This document shows positions 57,962 to 64,000 of a stretch of DNA of 64,000 nucleotides, in pieces. The stretch is from NCBI GenBank assembly GCA_001897515.1, contig MKTA01000032.1, positions 62,001 through 126,000 of the forward strand. The letters run 5' to 3'. The DNA comes from Bacteroidetes bacterium 41-46. GTDB lineage: Bacteria > Bacteroidota > Bacteroidia > Bacteroidales > UBA932. The notes below the pieces were generated by a model. The model was not told where the DNA came from, did no database searches, and saw nothing but the letters and a program-made list of their open reading frames with translations. The translations under genes and the position numbers were made by a program. Position 1 is the stretch's first letter, and the number at the start of each line of letters is the position of its first letter.

Positions 57962-58837
57962 ATGACGAAAGCATTTAAAATCGTAGTTCTGGCAAAACAA
58001 GTGCCAGATACAAGAAATGTTGGCAAAAATGCAATGAAGGAAGATGGCACCGTTAACAGAGCGGCCCTTCCGGCCATATTCAACCCTGAGGACATGAACG
58101 CTCTTGAACAGGCCCTCAGGATAAAAGATAAAAACCCCGGTACTAAAGTCTATCTTCTTACTATGGGACCCGGCAGAGCAGCAGATATAATTAGAGAGGG
58201 TCTATTCAGAGGTGCAGATGGTGGCGTCCTTTTAACCGACAGAAAGTTCGCAGGTGCAGATACACTTGCTACCTCTTATGCAATCTCTATGGCACTTGAC
58301 AAAATGAAGCCGGATCTTATTTTTGCTGGAAGGCAGGCGATAGATGGTGACACAGCTCAGGTTGGACCACAGGTTGCACAAAAGCTTAATTTTCCTCAAA
58401 TTACCTATGCAGAAGAGGTTATTGATATAAATAGTAATACTATAACAGTCAAAAGAAGACTGGAAAGAGGCATTGAGGTAGTTGAATCTTCTCTTCCGGC
58501 TGTAGTGACTGTACATGCTACAGCCCCTGAATGCAGACCAAGAAATGCAAAACAATTGATGAAATATAAGCATGCAAGGACTTTGTCGGAAGAACAGGAT
58601 AATGAGCATAACTCATATCTGCCACTATTCACAATGGACTATCTGAAAATTGAGGAGTGGGGTGTTAATGAAATTGGAGGTGATGAGAAAAATTATGGCC
58701 TTTCCGGATCTCCAACAAAGGTTAAAAAGATTGAAAACATTGTTTTTCAGGCAAAAGAGTCTAAGAGACTTACCTCATCCCCGCAAGATATTGACTCCCT
58801 AATGAAGGAATTAATAGCTTCGCATACAATAGGTTAA
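57962..58837 (+). CDS. etfB: Electron transfer flavoprotein beta subunit, bifurcating-type signature
   Basis: EtfB of 291 residues (start MTKAFKIVVLAKQVPDTRNV). The segment GRQAIDGDTAQVGPQ (residues 123-137) is the version found in electron-bifurcating and Bcd-associated ETFs, where it binds the bifurcating FAD and NADH. Canonical respiratory ETFs have a different sequence there and bind AMP. The C-terminal arm (KVKKIENIVFQAKESK) contacts EtfA. The operon order is DUF3467-etfB-etfA-acd. Confidence 0.93.
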   Translation: MTKAFKIVVLAKQVPDTRNVGKNAMKEDGTVNRAALPAIFNPEDMNALEQALRIKDKNPGTKVYLLTMGPGRAADIIREGLFRGADGGVLLTDRKFAGADTLATSYAISMALDKMKPDLIFAGRQAIDGDTAQVGPQVAQKLNFPQITYAEEVIDINSNTITVKRRLERGIEVVESSLPAVVTVHATAPECRPRNAKQLMKYKHARTLSEEQDNEHNSYLPLFTMDYLKIEEWGVNEIGGDEKNYGLSGSPTKVKKIENIVFQAKESKRLTSSPQDIDSLMKELIASHTIG

Positions 58838-58855
58838 TATAATAAATATTAGATA

Positions 58856-59875
58856 ATGAATAATATAATTGTATATATTGAGACTGAAAACGGAAATGTA
58901 AGTGATGTCAGTCTGGAACTTCTTACTAAGGGGAGAGCACTTTCAGCTCAGCTTGGATGCAAACTGGAGGCATTGCTGATTGGATTTGGTGTAGAAAATC
59001 TCATTCCTGTTCTTGCTGAATACGGAGCTTCAAAGGTTCACCTGGCAGATGATAAGAGACTTGAGAACTACCTGACTCTTCCATATGCGGAAATAGCAAT
59101 ATCTACACTAAAGAAAGAGAGCCCGCAAATAGCTCTGTTTGGAGCTACAAGTGTCGGAAGAGACTTGGCTCCAAGGGTTTCAGGAGCTCTCAACAGCGGA
59201 TTGACAGCAGATTGCACATCGTTAGAAATTGGACCACATACTGATAATAAGTCTGCTAAGACGTATGAAAATCTACTGTATCAAATAAGGCCCGCTTTTG
59301 GAGGTAACATTATTGCAACAATTATTAATCCGGACCACAGGCCACAAATGGCTACTGTCAGAGAAGGTGTAATGAAAAGGGAGCCTCTGAATCGACCTGT
59401 TGATTGCAAGTGCGTAAAAATTGATGTTGATAAAATCCTGAATGATATCCATTTCATAGTTAAGATTATTGAAAGGCACGTAGAGGATAGAAAAATTGAT
59501 ATTAAGTCCTCTTCTGTAATAGTTGCAGGAGGTTTTGGAGTTGGTTCAAAAGAGAATTTTGAGTTGCTTTTTGAACTTGCCCGTGTTCTAGGCGGAGAGG
59601 TTGGAGCATCAAGAGCTGCAGTTGACGCAGGTTTCGCGGATCATGCAAGGCAAATTGGACAAACCGGTGTAACTGTTAGACCAAAGCTTTACATAGCTGT
59701 TGGAATTTCTGGCCAGATACAACACACTGCCGGTATGGATCAGTCTGCAATGATTATTTCAATAAACACAGACCCCTCTGCACCTGTTAATCAGATAGCT
59801 GATTATGCAATAATTGGTGATTTTACTGAGGTTATTCCGAGAATGATTAAGTCGTACAAAAACAACAGCAAATAG
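58856..59875 (+). CDS. etfA: Electron transfer flavoprotein alpha subunit
   Basis: EtfA of 339 residues. The N-terminal adenine-nucleotide-hydrolase-like domain is followed by the FAD domain with VIVAGGFGVGSKENFELLF, GASRAAVDAGFADHARQIGQ and YIAVGISGQIQHTAGM. It ends INTDPSAPVNQIADYAIIGD, the conserved FAD-binding C-terminus. It pairs with EtfB and the acyl-CoA dehydrogenase encoded 2 bases downstream. Confidence 0.95.
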   Translation: MNNIIVYIETENGNVSDVSLELLTKGRALSAQLGCKLEALLIGFGVENLIPVLAEYGASKVHLADDKRLENYLTLPYAEIAISTLKKESPQIALFGATSVGRDLAPRVSGALNSGLTADCTSLEIGPHTDNKSAKTYENLLYQIRPAFGGNIIATIINPDHRPQMATVREGVMKREPLNRPVDCKCVKIDVDKILNDIHFIVKIIERHVEDRKIDIKSSSVIVAGGFGVGSKENFELLFELARVLGGEVGASRAAVDAGFADHARQIGQTGVTVRPKLYIAVGISGQIQHTAGMDQSAMIISINTDPSAPVNQIADYAIIGDFTEVIPRMIKSYKNNSK

Positions 59876-59877
59876 AG

Positions 59878-61605
59878 ATGGCTAATTTTTACAAAGACAA
59901 TAAAGATCTGAAATTTCAGTTTGAACATCCTCTTATGAAGACGATTGTATCTTTAAAGGAGCAGGATTTCAGAGATTCAGGGCAATTTGACTACGCTCCT
60001 TGCACAGCTGAAGATGCAATTGATTCTTATGATAAGGTAATGGAAATTATGGGAGACATCTGCGGAAATGTAATCTCTCCAAATGCCGAAAACGTTGATA
60101 AATCTGGTCCTGTTCATCATGAAGGAAGAGTTTACTACGCCTCTGGAACAAGACAAAATCAAGATGTTTTAACACAGGCCGGTCTTTATGGAATGGCTCT
60201 TCCCCGTGAATTCGGAGGGTTAAATTTCTCTATGGTTCCTTATGTAATGTCGGCTGAAATTGTCGCAAGAGCAGATGCTGGATTCGCAAATATCTGGGGG
60301 CTTCAAGATTGTGCTGAAACAATTAATGAATATGCATCAGAAGAGATAAAAAAGGAGTTTCTTCCAAGAATCAATTGCGGTGAAACCTGCTCAATGGATC
60401 TTACTGAGCCAGACGCAGGTTCAGATCTGCAGGCCGTAATGCTAAGGGCATCTTATAATGAAAGTGAGAACAGATGGTATCTTAATGGAGTAAAGAGGTT
60501 CATTACAAATGGAGATGCCGAAATTAAACTGGTTCTTGCAAGATCGGAGGAGGGAACAACAGATGGCAGAGGGCTCTCATATTTTGTGTATGATAAGAAA
60601 TGGGGCGGTGTAACTGTCAGAAGAATTGAGAACAAGCTCGGAATAAAAGGTAGTCCGACGTGTGAACTAGTATTTAACAACGCACCGGCTAAACTAGTTG
60701 GTGAGAGAAAGCTGGGTTTGATAAAATATGTTATGTCGCTAATGAACGGAGCCAGACTTGGTGTTGGTGCTCAGTCTGTAGGTATTTCTGAAGCCGCGTA
60801 CAGAGAAGCTTTAAAATACGCACATGAAAGAGCTCAGTTTGGAAAGCCAATTATTCAATTCCCTGCTGTTTACGAGATGCTTGCACTGATAAAGGCCAAG
60901 TTGCAGGCATCAAGAACTCTATTATATGAGACAACAAGATTTGTTGATATATATAAAGCATATGGATTTATTGCAGAGGAGAGGAAGTTGTCACCAGATG
61001 AGCGAGCTGAATCAAAAAAGTATCAGAAGCTTGCAGATATGTTTACACCTATGCTTAAACTAGTATCATCTGAGTATTGCAATCAGAATTCTTACGATTC
61101 TTTGCAAATACATGGAGGTTCAGGATTTATGAAGGATTATCCTATTGAGAGAATATACCGAGACGCAAGAATTACTACAATTTATGAGGGAACCTCACAG
61201 CTTCAGGTTGTTGCGGCCCAAAGGTATGTTACAAATGGATCATATTTAGCTCAAATGCGGGAGTATGAAAAAATCTCAGTGAAGCCAGAGTATGAGCCGT
61301 ATAAAAGAGAGATAATTGATATGACTGACCAGTATGAAAAAGCAGTTCAAATTGTTGCAGATAAGGACTCTGAATATATTGACTTTCATGCTAGAAGGCT
61401 CGTTGAGATGGCCTCTCACATTATTATGAGCTACCTTCTTCTTGGTGACACTCAAAGAGAAGATAGTTATGCCGCATCTATGGAAATATTTCTTGATAAA
61501 TCAAAATCGTGGAATAACGAAAGATTCTCTTATATACGAGATTTTACAGAATTTAAAATGGGCTCGTTTCTAGCAGTAAAAGGCGAGAAGCCTTTGGAAG
61601 CGTAG
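59878..61605 (+). CDS. Acyl-CoA dehydrogenase (butyryl-CoA dehydrogenase-like, long form)
   Basis: Flavoprotein of 575 residues, longer than the usual ~380 because of an extra C-terminal helical region (about 470-575). The core has the family's MDLTEPDAGSDLQAVML FAD/substrate motif, the YAHERAQFGKPIIQFPAV segment and the catalytic Glu in RITTIYEGTSQLQ (about residue 437), the position used by short-chain enzymes. With a bifurcating-type EtfAB it could reduce crotonyl-CoA to butyryl-CoA while reducing ferredoxin, or act in acyl-CoA oxidation. It ends at a strong bidirectional terminator. Confidence 0.92.
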   Translation: MANFYKDNKDLKFQFEHPLMKTIVSLKEQDFRDSGQFDYAPCTAEDAIDSYDKVMEIMGDICGNVISPNAENVDKSGPVHHEGRVYYASGTRQNQDVLTQAGLYGMALPREFGGLNFSMVPYVMSAEIVARADAGFANIWGLQDCAETINEYASEEIKKEFLPRINCGETCSMDLTEPDAGSDLQAVMLRASYNESENRWYLNGVKRFITNGDAEIKLVLARSEEGTTDGRGLSYFVYDKKWGGVTVRRIENKLGIKGSPTCELVFNNAPAKLVGERKLGLIKYVMSLMNGARLGVGAQSVGISEAAYREALKYAHERAQFGKPIIQFPAVYEMLALIKAKLQASRTLLYETTRFVDIYKAYGFIAEERKLSPDERAESKKYQKLADMFTPMLKLVSSEYCNQNSYDSLQIHGGSGFMKDYPIERIYRDARITTIYEGTSQLQVVAAQRYVTNGSYLAQMREYEKISVKPEYEPYKREIIDMTDQYEKAVQIVADKDSEYIDFHARRLVEMASHIIMSYLLLGDTQREDSYAASMEIFLDKSKSWNNERFSYIRDFTEFKMGSFLAVKGEKPLEA

Positions 61606-61623
61606 TATTCTCTTTAACATCTT

Positions 61624-61657
61624 AATAACAGTCGGAAAAGCTTTCCCGACTGTTATT
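61624..61657. terminator. Bidirectional terminator between acd and the CDF exporter gene
   Basis: AATAACAGTCGG (61624-61635) pairs with CCGACTGTTATT (61646-61657). The inner AAAG/CTTT also pairs with one mismatch between, and T-rich flanks lie on both sides. It sits between two convergent stop codons (61605 and 61660). Confidence 0.88.
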
Positions 61658-61659
61658 TT

Positions 61660-62541
61660 TTATCTGCACTCCCTTCTCCCTTTATAGTTGTCTGATTCAT
61701 CTAGTTTCTCTTGTTCAATAGTTGAGTGCTCAATACCCTCTCTCAAGAGAACTGACCTTATGCTTCCTTTAACCTTGTTTGAGTCAAAATCCGGATTACA
61801 AACATAGTGTAAAGAAGCTATGTTTTTCTCCCCATCCATACTCCACACATGAAAATCAGAAATTGATTTTACACCATCTAAATTTGCAATTATATGCTCT
61901 AATTTAGATATATCTAATTCAGGTGGTACTTGTTGGAGCAAAATTGAGAATGTCTCTTTTAAGTTTCTATAAACGTTAATAATTACCCAGATTACTACAA
62001 CTAATGATAGCAGAGGGTCAATATATGAAATGCCGGTAAAGTACATAATTATGCTTCCAATCAGAATTGCCCCCCACCCCAAAACATCCTCCATCATATG
62101 TATAGTTACAGCCTTTTCATTGTGAGATTTACCTCTTCTAAGCTTAATTACAGCAACTCCGTTAACGACTATACCAAGCAATGAGAGTGCTATCATTCCA
62201 AAGGCATTGCTCTCCTGAGGATTAATCAATCTTTCAATACTCTCGCTGATCATAATCATTGATCCAAAAAGAAGAACAACCGAAATAAATACAGACCCCA
62301 ATAGGGAGAATCGTCTGTATCCATAGGTGAATTTGTCGTCACCCCTCTTTTTTGATTTTCTTTGGAGATAATAGGCTACTCCAAGAGAAAGAGAGTCTCC
62401 GAAATCATGGATAGCATCAGAAAGAATTGCAACTGAATTTGTTACAACTCCTCCAATCAATTCAATAATTGCAAAGCAAAGATTTAACAAAAATGCAATT
62501 AAAATATTGCCGGTAGAATCATTAGAATCACTCTCTTTCAT
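61660..62541 (-). CDS. Cation diffusion facilitator (CDF) metal exporter
   Basis: A 293-residue proton-coupled metal exporter (Zn, Cd, Co or Fe class). It has six membrane helices with the metal-site motifs SDAIHDFGDSLSLG (HxxxD in helix 2) and HMMEDVLGWGAI (HxxxD in helix 5), the Zn/Cd-type tetrahedral site. A cytoplasmic dimerisation domain (LEHIIANLDGVKSISDFHVW) follows. No loop of repeated His is seen between helices 4 and 5, where it often occurs. It is transcribed alone; a possible -7 box lies at 62620-62627. Confidence 0.93.
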   Translation of the reverse strand: MKESDSNDSTGNILIAFLLNLCFAIIELIGGVVTNSVAILSDAIHDFGDSLSLGVAYYLQRKSKKRGDDKFTYGYRRFSLLGSVFISVVLLFGSMIMISESIERLINPQESNAFGMIALSLLGIVVNGVAVIKLRRGKSHNEKAVTIHMMEDVLGWGAILIGSIIMYFTGISYIDPLLSLVVVIWVIINVYRNLKETFSILLQQVPPELDISKLEHIIANLDGVKSISDFHVWSMDGEKNIASLHYVCNPDFDSNKVKGSIRSVLLREGIEHSTIEQEKLDESDNYKGRRECR

Positions 62542-62611
62542 AACGCTTTTAATATGGTATTAACACTTAAGCGAGGGGATTGTTTGCAAAACCCATATTG
62601 ATTAAAATTTT

Positions 62612-62619
62612 TATCTTTG
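62612..62619 (+). promoter_or_regulatory. Candidate -7 element for the FucI-related gene
   Basis: TATCTTTG, matching TAnnTTTG, 19 bases upstream of ATG 62638. The -33 spacing is not satisfied exactly. Confidence 0.5.
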
Positions 62620-62627
62620 CAAAATTA
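62620..62627 (-). promoter_or_regulatory. Possible -7 element for the CDF gene
   Basis: TAATTTTG on the minus strand, directly beside the divergent -7 box of the FucI-related gene, giving a leader of about 70 bases. Confidence 0.3.
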
Positions 62628-62637
62628 AAAGCATTTT

Positions 62638-63912
62638 ATGGAAATAAACCTTACCCTAGTAGTATTTGCCTCTAATCTCCATGATAATCAATCTGTATCC
62701 GGATCCAGAGAGGCTCTTTACTCAGATTTTAAGAAAAATTATTCATTAAAAATTGTTAGTGCACAGGAGTATGAGCCAATAAAAGGACAGGAGGAGTTTG
62801 CAATTGCATTTATTGCTACCGGAGGTACTGAGCAGCTATTCCTTAGCAATTGGCAAAAAATATCAAGGCCCCTGGTTATTTTAAGCGACTCTTTCCATAA
62901 CTCTTTAGCAGCTACCCTTGAGATATCCAGCTGGCTTAGTGGTAGAAAAATTAAACATAAACATCTCAACTTCCCTATAAACCCAACAGAAGATTACATG
63001 AGCAACCTTCATAGGGAGATATCTCTACTTTCAAATGTTCATAAAGCTTTTAAAGAGATTTCAACCACAAAAGTAGGATTGATAGGTGAAGCCTCTCCAT
63101 GGTTGATTGCATCAGATGTTGATAAATATTCGTTGACTTCAAGGCTGGGAGTAAAGTTTATTGATATACCAATTTCATCATTAGAAGAGAGATTCAATAA
63201 CATAGATACATACAGCGGCAAATATGCACTTACCTCAAGTGAGTCTGAAAAACTCATAACTGATTATTCTAAAGTAATTGACGGAGGAAGGACAAAGGGA
63301 GATGTTATAGAGGCTGTAAAGATGTACAATGCAATTAAACAAATTGTTCAGGATAATGAGCTTAATGCAATATCTATCAAATGTTTTGATGTTATTGGTA
63401 CATGCAAAACTACAGCATGTCTTGCATTGTCAATTTTAAATGATAAGGGCTTAGTATCAGGATGTGAAGGAGATATACCAACACTTTGGTCAATGATTAT
63501 TGCCAGGGCGCTACTTAATAAACCGGTTTTCATGGCAAACCCATCCTCTATTGATAGATCAACAAGAAGTGTAGATTTTGCACATTGTACAACGCCTCTA
63601 TCATTTTCCGATAAATTTAAACTGCCATCTCATTTTGAATCAGGGATTGGAATTGGAGTTGCAGCAGAGCTCACTCTGGGGAATTACACACTTTTTAAAT
63701 GTGGTGGTGAAAGTCTTGATATTATGTTTTGCGCTTCTGGTAGAGTTGTTGAAAACACCAGAGTTGCTGAGAGGTGCAGAACACAAGTTAAATTTGTGTT
63801 TGATAATGAAAAAGAGATAGATACATTCCTAAATTCCCATCTTGGAAACCACACTATTCTTATACCGGGAAATTATATAGAGGAGCTTGAGCATTTTTTC
63901 CAACTTTATTAG
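62638..63912 (+). CDS. L-fucose/L-arabinose isomerase-related protein (COG2407-like)
   Basis: A 424-residue cytoplasmic protein resembling the FucI/AraA-related family. Two Rossmann-like lobes (EFAIAFIATGGTEQLFLSNW; TKVGLIGEASPWLIASDVD) precede a C-terminal domain with GSLDIM-like and CEGDIPTLWSMIIARALL segments. The latter is typical of FucI-like proteins (CExD metal ligand region: SGCEGDIP). Cys- and His-containing segments CFDVIGTCKTTACLAL and DFAHCTTPLSF lie where FucI-like proteins place metal and substrate ligands. The substrate is unknown, and isomerase activity is an inference from fold. It has its own promoter box and is followed 8 bases later by a secreted-protein gene. Confidence 0.7.
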   Translation: MEINLTLVVFASNLHDNQSVSGSREALYSDFKKNYSLKIVSAQEYEPIKGQEEFAIAFIATGGTEQLFLSNWQKISRPLVILSDSFHNSLAATLEISSWLSGRKIKHKHLNFPINPTEDYMSNLHREISLLSNVHKAFKEISTTKVGLIGEASPWLIASDVDKYSLTSRLGVKFIDIPISSLEERFNNIDTYSGKYALTSSESEKLITDYSKVIDGGRTKGDVIEAVKMYNAIKQIVQDNELNAISIKCFDVIGTCKTTACLALSILNDKGLVSGCEGDIPTLWSMIIARALLNKPVFMANPSSIDRSTRSVDFAHCTTPLSFSDKFKLPSHFESGIGIGVAAELTLGNYTLFKCGGESLDIMFCASGRVVENTRVAERCRTQVKFVFDNEKEIDTFLNSHLGNHTILIPGNYIEELEHFFQLY

Positions 63913-63919
63913 TGTTATT

Positions 63920-64000
63920 ATGAAAATAATTAATTATTCTGTAACCCTCCTTCTAATATTGCTTTCAAATATATTATACTCCCAGCAGATTTTAATAAAA
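63920..64000 (+). CDS. Start of a secreted protein, cut by window edge
   Basis: An ATG at 63920 opens a frame to the window end (27 residues) that begins MKIINYSVTLLLILLSNILY and continues SQQILIK, a typical signal peptide with a cleavage site near YSQ. It lies 8 bases after the FucI-related gene, so it is probably co-transcribed. Function cannot be assigned. Confidence 0.65.
   Translation, partial: MKIINYSVTLLLILLSNILYSQQILIK

Overview
The window is a continuous, gene-dense, AT-rich stretch of chromosome from a member of the Bacteroidota, most likely an anaerobic Bacteroidales-type organism. The evidence is a repeated TAnnTTTG promoter -7 element upstream of many genes and near absence of Shine-Dalgarno sequences. 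It also includes lineage-typical proteins: a lipoprotein TamA paralogue (TamL-like), a PorT-like barrel, a PCMD lipoprotein, a NagB-PIG-L fusion, a short fold-III arginine decarboxylase and an IspG with an insert. HydG, a flavodiiron protein, a PPi-type phosphofructokinase and a bifurcating-type EtfAB with acyl-CoA dehydrogenase point to anaerobic fermentative metabolism. No rRNA, tRNA, CRISPR array, insertion sequence or prophage was seen. No gap between genes exceeds 300 bases; the longest is about 140 bases, upstream of hsp20.

Layout. 1-3.7 kb: carA-carB, with carB running off the left edge. 3.7-6.7 kb: a secreted C69 dipeptidase diverging from a membrane ClpP/NfeD protease. 6.7-16.7 kb: one tightly packed leftward run of eight genes (flavodiiron protein, thioesterase, YihY, HydG, RelA/SpoT, Ig-like lipoprotein, PorT-like barrel, IspG). 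16.7-23.8 kb: ligA, a PPi-PFK plus GH13 pair, and a umuD-vanZ-umuC mutagenesis cassette. 23.9-27.3 kb: a rightward three-gene envelope operon that looks like an exopolysaccharide YjbH protein split into two genes around a lipoprotein. 27.3-31 kb: a secreted hydrolase, Hsp20, an SRAP protein, a lone receiver domain and a lipoate ligase.

31-35.8 kb: a complete pyruvate-dehydrogenase-type complex (E1alpha, E1beta, E2, E3). 35.9-40.5 kb: a NagB-like/PIG-L fusion, RarA and a carboxypeptidase-regulatory-domain protein. 40.5-48.6 kb: rlmD-alkD-mnmE, then tamL diverging from arginine decarboxylase plus a SpoU methyltransferase. 48.6-57.6 kb: a leftward seven-gene run (valS, PCMD lipoprotein, thioesterase, tatA, tatC, ABC-F, rlmB). 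57.6-64 kb: DUF3467-etfB-etfA-acyl-CoA dehydrogenase, a CDF metal exporter, a FucI-related protein and the start of a secreted protein.

Most of the window is core housekeeping. The items most worth a second look are the split, order-inverted YjbH locus, the NagB domain lacking its usual catalytic loop, the IspG with an unusually short insert, and the co-transcription of O2-detoxification, H-cluster maturation, stringent-response and isoprenoid genes. Several start codons were moved downstream of the longest possible start because a promoter -7 element or the family's conserved N-terminus lies inside the longer reading frame.
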